64,000 nt of DNA, from positions 1,860,001 through 1,924,000 of the forward strand of contig NC_009445.1 of NCBI RefSeq assembly GCF_000026145.1, read 5' to 3'. Below are positions 37,431 to 46,254 of this stretch, one piece after another. The first letter of the stretch is position 1. Every line of letters begins with the position of its first letter. Both the position numbers and the translations under genes were made by a program. This stretch comes from Bradyrhizobium sp. ORS 278. Its GTDB lineage: Bacteria; Pseudomonadota; Alphaproteobacteria; Rhizobiales; Xanthobacteraceae. A model generated the notes under the pieces. That model ran no database searches. It saw only the letters and a list, made by a program, of their open reading frames with translations, and was not told where the DNA came from.

Positions 37431-38777
37431 ATGAGATATGAGACCCAGAAGGTCGCGATGCTGTACTTCTACGGCGCGCTGACGCTCTTCCTCGCCCAGG
37501 TCCTGTTCGGCCTGCTCGCCGGCACCATCTACGTGCTGCCGAACACGCTGTCGGTCCTGCTGCCCTTCAACATCGTCCGCATGATCCACACCAACGCGCT
37601 GATCGTGTGGTCGCTGATCGGCTTCATGGGCGCGACCTATTTCCTACTGCCCGAGGAGACCGAGACCGAGCTCTACAGCCCGCTGCTCGCCAAGATCCAG
37701 TTCTGGATGTTCTTCGGCGCCGCTGCTGCAGCCGTGGTCGGTTATCTCTTCCACTACCACGAGGGCCGCGAGTTCCTCGAGCAGCCCTTCATCATCAAGG
37801 TCGGCATCGTCGTCGTCTGCCTGATGTTCCTGTTCAACGTCACCATGACGGCGCTGAAGGGCCGCAAGACCACGGTGACCAACATCCTGCTGTTCGGGAT
37901 GTGGGGGGTGGCGATCTTCTTCCTGTTCGCGTTCTACAACCCGGCCAATCTCGCCGTCGACAAGATGTACTGGTGGTACATCGTCCATCTCTGGGTCGAG
38001 GGCGTCTGGGAGCTGATCATGGCCTCGATCCTGGCCTTCCTGATGATCAAGCTCAACGGCATCGACCGTGAGGTCGTCGAGAAGTGGCTCTATGTCATCA
38101 TCGGCCTGGCGCTGTTCTCCGGTATCCTCGGCACCGGCCACCATTTCTACTGGATCGGCGCTCCCGGCTACTGGCAGTGGATCGGCTCGCTGTTCTCGAC
38201 GCTGGAGGTCGCGCCGTTCTTCACCATGGTGATCTTCACGGTGCAGATGACGCTCAAGGCCGGCCGCAAGCATCCGAACCGCGCCGCGCTCCTGTGGTCC
38301 GTCGGCTGCTCCGTGATGGCCTTCCTCGGCGCCGGCGTGTGGGGCTTCCTGCATACGCTGTCGAGCGTAAACTACTACACCCACGGCACCCAGGTGACCG
38401 CCGCGCACGGCCATCTCGCCTTCTTCGGCGCCTATGTGATGCTCAACCTCGCGGTGATGGCCTACGCGGTGCCGCAGCTGCGGCAGCGGGCGCCGTACAA
38501 TCAGTGGCTCTCGATCGCGAGCTTCTGGATCATGTGCACGGCGATGATGGTGATGACCTTCGCGCTGACCTTCGCGGGCATCCTCCAGGTGCATCTGCAG
38601 CGCGTGCTCGGCCAGAGCTACATGGACGTGCAGGACCAGCTCGCGATGTTCTACTGGGTGCGGCTCGGTTCCGGCGTGTTCGTGGCGATCTCGGCGCTGA
38701 TGTTCGTCTGGGCCGTGCTGGTGCCCGGCCGCGCGAAGCAGGCCGTGATCCCCGGCGCGCTGCAGCCGGCGGAGTGA
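37431..38777 (+). CDS. norB: Nitric oxide reductase catalytic subunit
   Basis: Integral membrane heme b/heme b3/FeB subunit of 448 residues with twelve spans; reduces two NO to N2O. Heme and FeB ligand His residues are visible in RMIHTNALIVW, VHLWVEGVWELI, GTGHHFYWIG and AAHGHLAFFGAY, and the conserved Glu next to the active site is in WVEGVWELI. It follows norC by 39 bp. Confidence 0.96.
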   Translation: MRYETQKVAMLYFYGALTLFLAQVLFGLLAGTIYVLPNTLSVLLPFNIVRMIHTNALIVWSLIGFMGATYFLLPEETETELYSPLLAKIQFWMFFGAAAAAVVGYLFHYHEGREFLEQPFIIKVGIVVVCLMFLFNVTMTALKGRKTTVTNILLFGMWGVAIFFLFAFYNPANLAVDKMYWWYIVHLWVEGVWELIMASILAFLMIKLNGIDREVVEKWLYVIIGLALFSGILGTGHHFYWIGAPGYWQWIGSLFSTLEVAPFFTMVIFTVQMTLKAGRKHPNRAALLWSVGCSVMAFLGAGVWGFLHTLSSVNYYTHGTQVTAAHGHLAFFGAYVMLNLAVMAYAVPQLRQRAPYNQWLSIASFWIMCTAMMVMTFALTFAGILQVHLQRVLGQSYMDVQDQLAMFYWVRLGSGVFVAISALMFVWAVLVPGRAKQAVIPGALQPAE

Positions 38778-38837
38778 AGGCCGACAGGCGGCGGCCCTGC
38801 GGTCGCCGCCTGCATCCCCCGATGTTGGAGAGAAATC

Positions 38838-39647
38838 ATGAAAGCCGCGCTGCACGCGATCGACACCGTTCCCGCGTTTCCGCCGTACACGCCGACCGCC
38901 AATGAATGCGCGCTGTTCGAGCATGCGTTCCGGCACCGGCTTCCAGTTCTGCTGAAGGGGCCTACGGGCTGCGGCAAGACCCGCTTCGTCGCCCATATGG
39001 CCGCGCGGCTCGGCCTGCCGCTGCACACGGTGGCTTGTCATGACGACCTCACCGCCGCCGATCTCACCGGCCGCTATCTGCTCAAGGGCGGCGATACCGT
39101 CTGGACCGACGGGCCGCTGACCCGTGCGGTGCGCGAGGGCGGCATCTGTTATCTCGACGAAGTGGTCGAGGCGCGCAAGGACGTCACCGTCGTGCTGCAT
39201 TCTCTGACCGATGATCGTCGCATTCTGCCCCTGGAGCGCACCGGCGAGGAACTGGCGGCACCTGATGCCTTCATGCTCGTAGTCTCCTACAATCCCGGCT
39301 ATCAGTCGCTGCACAAGGCGCTGAAGCCCTCGACGCGCCAGCGCTTCATCGCCATCGAATTTGGCTTTCTGCCGGCGGAGCAGGAGATCGCCGTCGTGGC
39401 TGCCGAGAGCGGGCTGTCGCCTGAGCGCGTGTGGCCTCTCGTGGCGCTGGCGCATCGGCTGCGCGCGCTGCAGGGGCACGATCTGGAGGAGGGCGTCTCG
39501 ACCCGGCTGCTGGTCTATTGTGCCACGCTGGTCGCTTCCGGAACGCCCGTCGCCGAGGCCGTGCTCGCTGCGATGATCGAGCCGCTCACTGACGATGCCG
39601 ACGTCAAGGCGGCGCTGCGCGAGGTCGCGCACGCCGTGATCGGGTGA
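38838..39647 (+). CDS. norQ: NorQ AAA+ ATPase for nitric oxide reductase activation
   Basis: MoxR/CbbQ-type AAA+ ATPase of 269 residues: Walker A GPTGCGKTRF near 34-43, Walker B ICYLDEVVEA and sensor-type NPGYQSLHKALKPSTRQRF. NorQ works with NorD to insert or activate the FeB centre of NorB. Its neighbour norD starts 3 bp downstream. Confidence 0.93.
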   Translation: MKAALHAIDTVPAFPPYTPTANECALFEHAFRHRLPVLLKGPTGCGKTRFVAHMAARLGLPLHTVACHDDLTAADLTGRYLLKGGDTVWTDGPLTRAVREGGICYLDEVVEARKDVTVVLHSLTDDRRILPLERTGEELAAPDAFMLVVSYNPGYQSLHKALKPSTRQRFIAIEFGFLPAEQEIAVVAAESGLSPERVWPLVALAHRLRALQGHDLEEGVSTRLLVYCATLVASGTPVAEAVLAAMIEPLTDDADVKAALREVAHAVIG

Positions 39648-39650
39648 GCC

Positions 39651-41564
39651 ATGCTCGACTTTCTCGAACTGGAGGAGACCGTCGGCCGCGCCTGGCATCG
39701 CCTGGTCGGCACCACCTCGAGCTATCCGGTCCATCCCGATCATGCGGTCGCATTGAACGACGTTAGCGGCCGGATCGCCGTGATGTTCCGTGCGTTGGGC
39801 GGTGAGACCGGCGTGCAGATCGCGGGCAGCAAGGCGCGCAAGTCGGGTCATCGCCTCGGCTGGCGCCAGCGCATCGGGCTCGGTGACGAGTGTCTCAACC
39901 AGGCCGGACGCGATGGCGCCACGGTGTTTCTCCCGGACAGCATCGCGCTGCTGCCGGATCGCGCGCTCAACGTCCAGCTCTATCAGTGGCTCGCGGCGTG
40001 GTTCGCGACCATACCGGCCGATCCGATTGCGGACAGTGATCCCTTGCGGCGGGATCTGCTAGCGCTGCGCCGGGCGCACGAGACCACGATGGTGGTGTTG
40101 ACTCGCTTCCCCGGGTTGAACCGATCCTACGCCCAACTCGCGCGGGCCCTCGCCGCGACCCGGCCGCGGCGTTCGCTGCCGCGTCTTGAGCAACAGGTCG
40201 AGCACATCCTGATGGCGCTGCTCGGCGCCGCGGTGCCGCCAAACGGCGTGCTCTGGAATGCCGTGATCGATGATGGGGAGCTGCCGGACACCGCGCCGCC
40301 CGGCTACCGGTCGATGCTGCCGTGCCCGTTGTGGGGCGATTGCTGGAGCCGTGAGCCCGTTGTGGCCGAAGGCGACGACGAGGACACGCAGACGTCGACC
40401 GAGCCGACGGAGGCGCCGGACACCCGCAAGCGCTTCGCGCGGCGCGAGCGCGACGATGCCGCCAAGCGCGATCCCTTCATCCTCAACCGCTTCGAGAAGA
40501 TCCTCGCGATGGCGGAGATGGTCAACGTCGATCGTCCCTCTGACGATACCGACGATGACGACGCCCGCAAGGCCGCGGACGATCTCGATGAACTGGCGAT
40601 CTCCAGGCGCAAGGGGCGGCCGGCGAGCAAGCTGAAGTTCGATCTCGATCTGCCGCCGCAGGCGGTCGACGCCGCGCAGCTCGACAGCGGAAGGCTGTAT
40701 CCCGAATGGAACTATCGTAGCGGCGCCTATCTTCCCGATCATTGCCGCGTCGTCACCGGCGAGGCCGCCGAGACGGGCGAGACGTGGGCGCCGGATGAGG
40801 CGATGCGCCGGCGTATCCGTAGCGTACGGCGCCGATTCGAGACCTTGCGGCCGCGCCACGAGGTGATGCGCGCCCAGGCCGACGGCCATGACCTCGACAT
40901 CGACGCGCTGGTCCGCGCGCGCAGCGACCTCAATGCCGGCCATGGCGGGCTCGACCGCGTCCACCTCGCCATGCGTCCGCTCACGCATGATCTCGCGGTG
41001 ACCCTGCTGGTCGATGTCTCGCTGTCGACGGATGCGTGGATCGATGGCGTGCGTGTGCTCGACGTCGAGAAGGAAGCGCTGCTGGTGCTGGCGCACGGGC
41101 TGTCGGCCTGCGGCGACAGTCACAGCATCGTCACCTTCACCTCGCGGCGCAATTCCTGGGTCCGGCTGGAGACCCTGAAGGCGTTCGGCGAGACAATGAG
41201 CGGGCAGGTCGAGCGCCGCATCGGCGCGCTCAGGCCCGGCTACTACACGCGCATCGGCACGGCGGTGCGCCATGCCGCCGGCGAGCTCGCCGCGCGTCCC
41301 GAGCGCAAGCGGTTGCTGGTGGTGTTGACCGACGGCAAACCGAACGACGTCGATCATTATGAGGGACGGTTTGCGATCGAGGACACGCGCAAGGCGGTGC
41401 AGGAGGCGCGTCGCGCCGGCGTGGCGGTGTTCGGCGTCACCGTCGACAAGTCGGCGCAGTCGTATGTTCCAACCCTGTTCGGCCCCGCCGGCTACGCTAT
41501 CGTCGGCAATATCCGCCGCCTGCCTGCGGCGCTGCCGGCGCTCTACCGGCAGCTCGCGCATTGA
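39651..41564 (+). CDS. norD: NorD, von Willebrand A-domain partner of NorQ
   Basis: Protein of 637 residues. An N-terminal helical half is followed by an acidic middle (DDTDDDDA near 305) and a C-terminal VWA domain (about 455-630) with the MIDAS motif DVSLS in LLVDVSLSTDAW and the later LTDGKPND. It forms a MoxR-VWA pair with NorQ. Last gene of the nor operon. Confidence 0.93.
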   Translation: MLDFLELEETVGRAWHRLVGTTSSYPVHPDHAVALNDVSGRIAVMFRALGGETGVQIAGSKARKSGHRLGWRQRIGLGDECLNQAGRDGATVFLPDSIALLPDRALNVQLYQWLAAWFATIPADPIADSDPLRRDLLALRRAHETTMVVLTRFPGLNRSYAQLARALAATRPRRSLPRLEQQVEHILMALLGAAVPPNGVLWNAVIDDGELPDTAPPGYRSMLPCPLWGDCWSREPVVAEGDDEDTQTSTEPTEAPDTRKRFARRERDDAAKRDPFILNRFEKILAMAEMVNVDRPSDDTDDDDARKAADDLDELAISRRKGRPASKLKFDLDLPPQAVDAAQLDSGRLYPEWNYRSGAYLPDHCRVVTGEAAETGETWAPDEAMRRRIRSVRRRFETLRPRHEVMRAQADGHDLDIDALVRARSDLNAGHGGLDRVHLAMRPLTHDLAVTLLVDVSLSTDAWIDGVRVLDVEKEALLVLAHGLSACGDSHSIVTFTSRRNSWVRLETLKAFGETMSGQVERRIGALRPGYYTRIGTAVRHAAGELAARPERKRLLVVLTDGKPNDVDHYEGRFAIEDTRKAVQEARRAGVAVFGVTVDKSAQSYVPTLFGPAGYAIVGNIRRLPAALPALYRQLAH

Positions 41565-41575
41565 GCGCGCAGTGC

Positions 41576-42010
41576 TCAGGTCGCCGGCTCGCGCAATGTC
41601 CTGAGCGGCACCGGGAGGTGACCCATCAGCTTGTCGAACTCGCCGGGATCGAGCTTCTCCCAAAGGATCTCGAAGACGCCGCGAGCCGCCTTGAGCGGAT
41701 CGATCGGGAATTGCGGCGGCAGCTGGCGGAAGATGTCGTCGACGAATTCCTCGAGATGCCGGTCCTTGGTCGGGGTCGACGCGTGATGCCAGCTCTCGTA
41801 GTAGATGCCCCGGATCAGGAGCGGCAGCTGGGCGCCGAAATTCGCCGCGGTGGCGAGCGGCAGGCGGTCGCGCAGCACATGAAGCACCGCGCGCAGCGCG
41901 TTGTAGGCCTGCTGCCGGCTCGTCAGCGCCAGCCGCTGCTCGATCGCCTTCAGCCAAAGGTTGGTCTCCTGGACGGTGTGGTCCAGCGCTGTGACGCCGA
42001 TCTCGCTCAT
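41576..42010 (-). CDS. DUF2267 family protein
   Basis: Helical soluble protein of 144 residues. It shows the DUF2267 pattern: TNLWLKAIEQRL, AYNALRAVLHVLRDRLP, AANFGAQLPLLIRGIYYE and VDDIFRQLPPQFP. ATG 42010 is set by GGAG 6 bases upstream. It converges on norD. DUF2267 proteins lack an assigned biochemical role. Confidence 0.8.
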   Translation of the reverse strand: MSEIGVTALDHTVQETNLWLKAIEQRLALTSRQQAYNALRAVLHVLRDRLPLATAANFGAQLPLLIRGIYYESWHHASTPTKDRHLEEFVDDIFRQLPPQFPIDPLKAARGVFEILWEKLDPGEFDKLMGHLPVPLRTLREPAT

Positions 42011-42401
42011 CTGATTCTCCATGGCCATGCCCAGGGACCGTTGGCGGCACGCCGAACCAGGGAACCGCAACGTGATTCGCTTGGACGTGCCGGCAGTAGG
42101 CGGCGCGTTCGAACCGGGAACGTTGACCTGCATCAATGTCACGATGTCGTGGACGGCCGCGAGGTAAACGAACGGTCAAGGGCGGGCTTCGGCGTTTACT
42201 GTTCCGGCCGCCGGAATGAAGCAGCCTCAAATGTTCGCCGCGTACTGTCACGCCATGAGGTTGAACCGTAATCGCCCTACTTGTGCAGAACGCGTCTTCG
42301 CTTGCTCGTCGCGACAGACTCACCTTACATCGGAGTCGTTCGAGGCGCGCTGACCCGCGCACCCGGCACTCCCTCAACTCACGAATCGACGTCGGCTCGC
42401 A
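42011..42401. other. Gene-free 391-bp divergent region
   Basis: It lies between the DUF2267 gene and a small plus-strand gene. A short hairpin (TTCCGG, loop CCG, CCGGAA) sits at 42202-42216; nothing else stands out. Confidence 0.4.
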
Positions 42402-42644
42402 ATGCTCAAGTCTGCCCAAGAGAAGTCTGTTCACAACAAGCCTGCTCAAGACAAATCCGGCAACGACCTTCCGCTGACCGGCTATGCCGTCGTGGTCGAT
42501 GGCCAGATCAAGACCGAGTTCAAGACCAAGGATGGTGCGCACAACGGCGCGCATGATCTCAAGCGCCGCTTTCCGATGTTGCAGATCAAGGTGTACGACG
42601 CCGAGACCAAGCAGACTCACGAGATTGAATTGGCGCGGGCGTAG
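42402..42644 (+). CDS. Small hypothetical protein
   Basis: Protein of 80 residues. The first 20 are Lys/Gln/Asn-rich and probably disordered; residues 26-78 look like a compact beta-alpha fold (GYAVVVDGQIKTEF, then KRRFPMLQIKVYDAETKQ). No clear ribosome-binding site is seen before ATG 42402. I do not recognise the family. Codon use matches the surrounding genes. Confidence 0.55.
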   Translation: MLKSAQEKSVHNKPAQDKSGNDLPLTGYAVVVDGQIKTEFKTKDGAHNGAHDLKRRFPMLQIKVYDAETKQTHEIELARA

Positions 42645-42916
42645 CATCGACTGGCGGGAGCCTTGCCGCCATGCGGGCGAGGCTCCTGCACCGGACCTGG
42701 CGTGGCACGTGAACGTAAGGTCGTAGTTGCAGGCGCGATGGTCATGCGCCTCCGATGTGCGGCAGCGAGTGATGCAGCCGCCGCATTTTTCATGGCGCCC
42801 TTGCCGTCAAGCACGTTGCATTTTCTGCGCCGGTTTCGTTTGATCGCAACCTGTCGCGCGCTGGACGGCCGGCAATGGCGCCGGTGATGCCGGTCGCGCG
42901 CAGATTGGAGATCGCC

Positions 42917-43948
42917 GTGAGTCGTATCTTTCGCGCCGCCGCTGCCCAGATGGGCCCGACGCAACGGGCCGACACCCGCGCGCACACGCTCGCGCGGATG
43001 ATTGCGCTGCTGGAGGGCGCGGCCGCGCAGGGCGCGACGCTGGTGGTGTTCCCGGAACTCGCCTTCACCACGTTCTTTCCGCGCTGGATCCTGGAGCGCG
43101 ATGCGCTCGACAGCTATTTCGAGCGGTCGATGCCCAACCCTTCCGTGGCTGCGCTGTTCGATCGGGCGCGCGAACTGCGCGTCGGCTTCTATGTCGGCTA
43201 CGCCGAGCTGACGCCGGACGGTCGGCGTTTCAACAGCGCCATCCTGGTCGATGCCGACGGCCAGCTCATCAGCAAGTACCGCAAGGTCCATCTGCCGGGC
43301 TCGGTCGAGCCGCGCGAAGGAGCCAGATATCAGCAGCTCGAGAAGCGCTATTTCGGCTATGGCGATCTCGGCTTTCCGGCGGTGCGCGCCGGTCCCGAAT
43401 GGGGCGGTGCGATCATGGGCATGATGATCTGCAACGACAGGCGCTGGCCGGAATCCTGGCGCATGCTCGGGATGCAAGGCGTTGAGCTGGTCTGCGTCGG
43501 CTACAACTCCGCGGCCTATGATCCGAACGGCGGCAACACCGAGGATGCGTCGTTGCGCACGTTCCACTCGACGCTGGTGGCGCAGGCCAATGCCTATATG
43601 AACGCGACCTGGGCAATCGCCGTGGCCAAGGCGGGCGACGAGGACGGCAGCGGACTGATCGGCGGCTCCTGCATCGTCGATCCCAATGGCTGCATCGTCG
43701 CGCAGGCGACGACGCTCGCGGACGAGGTCCTGGTCGCCGACATCGATCTCGATGCGTGCCGGCAGGGCAAGGACAAGATGTTCAACTTCGCTGCGCATCG
43801 CCGCCCCGATCAGTACAAGGTCATCACCGAGCGCGCCGGCGTCGTCGAGCCGGTGCCGGTGGATAGCGGCCTGCGCTGCACGAAGCCAGGCTGCGGGCCC
43901 GGATTGCGCGGCGACGTCTTCGCCACAGCGATTGCGACCTCTCGATGA
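42917..43948 (+). CDS. N-carbamoyl-D-amino-acid-hydrolase-type carbamoylase (paralogue 1)
   Basis: Nitrilase-superfamily amidohydrolase of 343 residues. The catalytic triad is visible: Glu in VVFPELAF, Lys in KYRKVHLPG and Cys in MICNDRRWPESW. The RWPE context is typical of D-carbamoylases, which release D-amino acids from N-carbamoyl forms. GTG 42917 has GGAG 6 bases upstream. The protein carries a C-terminal tail of about 40 residues with RCTKPGCGPG that its paralogue at 50427 lacks. It may process ring-opened pyrimidines or hydantoins together with the dihydropyrimidinase downstream. Confidence 0.83.
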   Translation: MSRIFRAAAAQMGPTQRADTRAHTLARMIALLEGAAAQGATLVVFPELAFTTFFPRWILERDALDSYFERSMPNPSVAALFDRARELRVGFYVGYAELTPDGRRFNSAILVDADGQLISKYRKVHLPGSVEPREGARYQQLEKRYFGYGDLGFPAVRAGPEWGGAIMGMMICNDRRWPESWRMLGMQGVELVCVGYNSAAYDPNGGNTEDASLRTFHSTLVAQANAYMNATWAIAVAKAGDEDGSGLIGGSCIVDPNGCIVAQATTLADEVLVADIDLDACRQGKDKMFNFAAHRRPDQYKVITERAGVVEPVPVDSGLRCTKPGCGPGLRGDVFATAIATSR

Positions 43949-44049
43949 AGGATTCGGGCGCGCGTTCACACGGCGCCGTGGTTCCTCTCATTCCACACTG
44001 TCAAACAGCTGGGCAAGCCGCATCGTTGCCGCGGCGCGCAGGCGCCCGG

Positions 44050-44434
44050 GTGATGCCGGAGTCTCGGCCCTCGTGGGATGATGAGGGCGCAGGGAAGGCC
44101 GGGTGCCGGTCGCACCCATGGTCCGCGTGCAGCAAAAAGAGCACGCGGCAGAACCACAGGTACGGGCCGGAGCATCCGGCCTTCCCTGCGCGATGGTTTA
44201 CGGCTTATACGCGATCTCCCCGGCGCCCGGCTCATTGGCCGCCGTCGTCGTCCGATGCGTCACACCGGCCGACTTGATACCAGCTTCGGGGTACCAGAAC
44301 CACGCGACTTCGCCGTCCGCAGAGCACCGCTCGTCCGCGCAAGCGCATCCGATGCTCCGACGTCCACCGCATTCCCGATCCAACGTCTCGTGACGACGCG
44401 TACGCCCCTCATCCGGACCGGAACGGAGGGAGGA
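44050..44434. repeat. Long intergenic repeat-like element without a real gene
   Basis: The stretch contains inverted segments such as GCAGGGAAGGCCGG and CCGGCCTTCCCTGCGC (about 44089 and 44178) flanking a CACGCGG core. It resembles long dispersed elements of Bradyrhizobium-type genomes. Open frames inside it have no ribosome-binding site and are unlikely to be genes. Only one copy occurs in this window. Confidence 0.55.
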
Positions 44435-44455
44435 TAAATCAGAAATTCTGATTTA
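44435..44455. repeat. Perfect AT-rich inverted repeat
   Basis: Arms TAAATCAGA and TCTGATTTA (9 bp each, spacer AAT) are exact inverse complements in an otherwise GC-rich area. It may be the edge of the preceding element or an operator upstream of the broken gene at 44662. Confidence 0.55.
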
Positions 44456-44661
44456 CGGAAGATGATTATTTTCGCGGGAAGGTCTTGAAACCCGCTTTGT
44501 GTTTGAGCGTGCACGGGAAATCACTCCGGTGATGCACAGCGATGACGTTGTGCACCGGTGCAATGTCGACGCCATTGCGCCGCAGCTTCTGCTCGTCGGG
44601 CAAATCAGTGTATGGTAACGGGGCCGCTTGCCTCCGGGGCATCGCGAAGCTCGAGGCCGCA

Positions 44662-45086
44662 TTGAGCACTGAACGCTATTTCGACGTCTTGCTGGCGGAT
44701 GGCTCCCGCGCGCCTGCCATGGTGACGGCCGACGAAATCATGACTGAGGGACGGGAGATTTACTGCATCTCGCTCGTCCAGGGCAGCGAGGTCGAGACGG
44801 CGCAGTCTGACGTCGATTTCTTCGAAGCTTTGATCGAGCTGCGGGTCGAGCTGGAAAACGCGGCGCGCTGCTGTGCTGCTTCGGTGCCAGCGAGAACGTC
44901 TATCCGTCAGGAATGCAGCGTGACATGGGACCGGCGATCCTGGCCTACAAGATGCGTCTCGGCGAGCCGAGCCGGATGAAGGACATGGTCAACATTTTCC
45001 ATGCCGACGAGACGGTGGTGCCGGCCACGGTCGAGCAGCAGGCGCGGTTTCACCGGCAGTGGATCGAAGGCTGCAGGCGGCGATGA
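44662..45086 (+). pseudogene. Frameshifted hypothetical protein
   Basis: Two frames join into one plausible protein of about 141 residues. The first part reads STERYFDVLLADGSRAPA and runs to IELRVELE at about 44856. After a missing base in the GAAAAC stretch (44854-44859) the sequence continues in another frame as LLCCFGASENVYPSG, then LAYKMRLGEPSRMKDMVNIF, to a TGA at 45084. TTG 44662 with GAGG 5 bases upstream is the best start. I do not recognise the family. It sits between repeat-rich blocks. Confidence 0.55.
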
Positions 45087-45100
45087 TTTGGCGGCATCGG

Positions 45101-45340
45101 GGCCTCATGGTTCGAGACGCGCCGCGAGCGGCGGCCTTGCCTCGAAGTGACAGAATGGGCGCGTCGCTCCTCACCATGAGGGGCGGCTTCCGAGATCGGC
45201 GCTGCACGTTGGTCATCAGCCGCGTGTTCATGGAGAGCGGTGCGAGCGATGCCGTGGCAGGAGCTTAATTCGACCCGCGAACTCGACCTCATCCTGAGGA
45301 GCATCGCGTCAGCGATGCGTCTCGAAGGATGGGCCGCAAC
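45101..45340. repeat. Palindromic intergenic repeats, family C (two partial copies)
   Basis: 45101-45190 holds a CCTCATGGTTCGAGACG-type end and a CTCCTCACCATGAGG end. 45287-45340 holds CCTCATCCTGAGGAGC, then GCATCGCGTCAGCGATGCG as an internal hairpin, then CTCGAAGGATGGGCC. A related element lies at 53848-53995. Confidence 0.65.
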
Positions 45341-45354
45341 ATTGACCGACAGCC

Positions 45355-45984
45355 TTAGCGAGTCCCATACGCGCGGTCGCCGGCGTCGCCGAGGCCGGGG
45401 ACGATGAAGGCGTCGTCGTCGAGGCCGTCGTCGATGGCGGCGGTCCACAGCGTGACGTCGGGATGCAGGCCGCGGACGCGCTCGACGCCTTCGGGAGCGG
45501 CGATCATGCAGACCATGCGGATGTCCTTGGCGCCACGCTCCTTGAGCCGGTCGAAGGCGGCGACGGCGCTGTTGCCGGTCGCCAGCACCGGGGTGACCAC
45601 GACGGCGAGGCGCTCCTGCAGATCGGACGGGGCCTTGAAGAAGTACTCCACGGCGGTGAAGGTGTGCGGCTCACGGTAGAGGCCGATATGGGCGACGCGG
45701 GCGGTCGGCACCAGATCGAGCATGCCGTCGACGAAGGTGACGCCGGCGCGCAGGACCGGCACGAACACCAGCTTCTTGCCGGCAATCTTGGCCGACTGCA
45801 TCCGCGCCAGCGGCGTCTCGACTTCGACCTCCGCGAGCGGCAGATCGCGCGTGACCTCGTAGCAGAGGAGCATGCCGATCTCCTTCAAGAGCTCGCGGAA
45901 CGACTTGGTCGAGATCGACTTGTCGCGGATCAGGGTCAGCTTATGCTGCACCAGCGGATGATCGACGACCGTGACGCCTTCCAT
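45355..45984 (-). CDS. upp: Uracil phosphoribosyltransferase
   Basis: Transfers phosphoribose from PRPP to uracil to give UMP; 209 residues, the standard length. Features are [15 protein letters not shown], the LRAG loop, the PRPP loop [20 protein letters not shown] and the C-terminal [13 protein letters not shown]. The PRPP loop differs from the usual VDPMLATGGS by Asp to Thr and Met to Val. ATG 45984 is favoured over 45993 because GGAG is then 9 bases upstream. A family B repeat abuts this ribosome-binding site. Downstream of URC1-URC4 on the same strand, it matches the phosphoribosyltransferase of the URC uracil route. Confidence 0.9.
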   Translation of the reverse strand: MEGVTVVDHPLVQHKLTLIRDKSISTKSFRELLKEIGMLLCYEVTRDLPLAEVEVETPLARMQSAKIAGKKLVFVPVLRAGVTFVDGMLDLVPTARVAHIGLYREPHTFTAVEYFFKAPSDLQERLAVVVTPVLATGNSAVAAFDRLKERGAKDIRMVCMIAAPEGVERVRGLHPDVTLWTAAIDDGLDDDAFIVPGLGDAGDRAYGTR

Positions 45985-45997
45985 GGCTTTCATCTCC

Positions 45998-46086
45998 GTA
46001 GGGTGGGCAAAGGCGCGACGCGCCGTGCCCACCGCGATCTTAGCTCAGACTGGAATGGTGGGCACGCTGCGCTTTGCCCACCCTAC
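45998..46086. repeat. Palindromic intergenic repeat, family B, copy 1
   Basis: Ends GTAGGGTGGGCAAAG and CTTTGCCCACCCTAC are exact inverse complements; inner GTGCCCACC and GGTGGGCAC form a second inverted pair. It abuts the upp ribosome-binding site. Copy 2 is at 50248-50404. Confidence 0.85.
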
Positions 46087-46100
46087 GTGCAACTGATCAG

Positions 46101-46225
46101 TCCGTCATTTCGAGGAGCCAACGGGTCCGCGCAAAGCGCGGCCCGATGACAAGCTCCGCGGCGAAGCAATCCAGACTTTCTTCCTGGCCCCTGGATTGCT
46201 TCGCTGCGCTCGCAATGACGGAGCG
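46101..46225. repeat. Palindromic intergenic repeat, family D
   Basis: It begins TCATTTCGAGGAGCC, contains GCGAAGCAATCCAG and its inverse CTGGATTGCTTCGC, and ends CGCAATGACGG. Such elements are common between genes of Bradyrhizobium-type genomes. It lies between URC4 and upp. Confidence 0.7.
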
Positions 46226-46254
46226 GCGAGACCGGTAGGTTTGGCTAACACCTC

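Noticed and set aside
40059..42647. 862-codon minus-strand open frame across norD and its neighbours
   Set aside because: Low-complexity mirror of norD; only its part at 41576-42010 overlaps a true gene, in another frame.
44198..44383. 61-codon open frame within the repeat-like element
   Set aside because: No ribosome-binding site, and it lies inside an element with inverted segments; probably a repeat-borne frame, not a gene.
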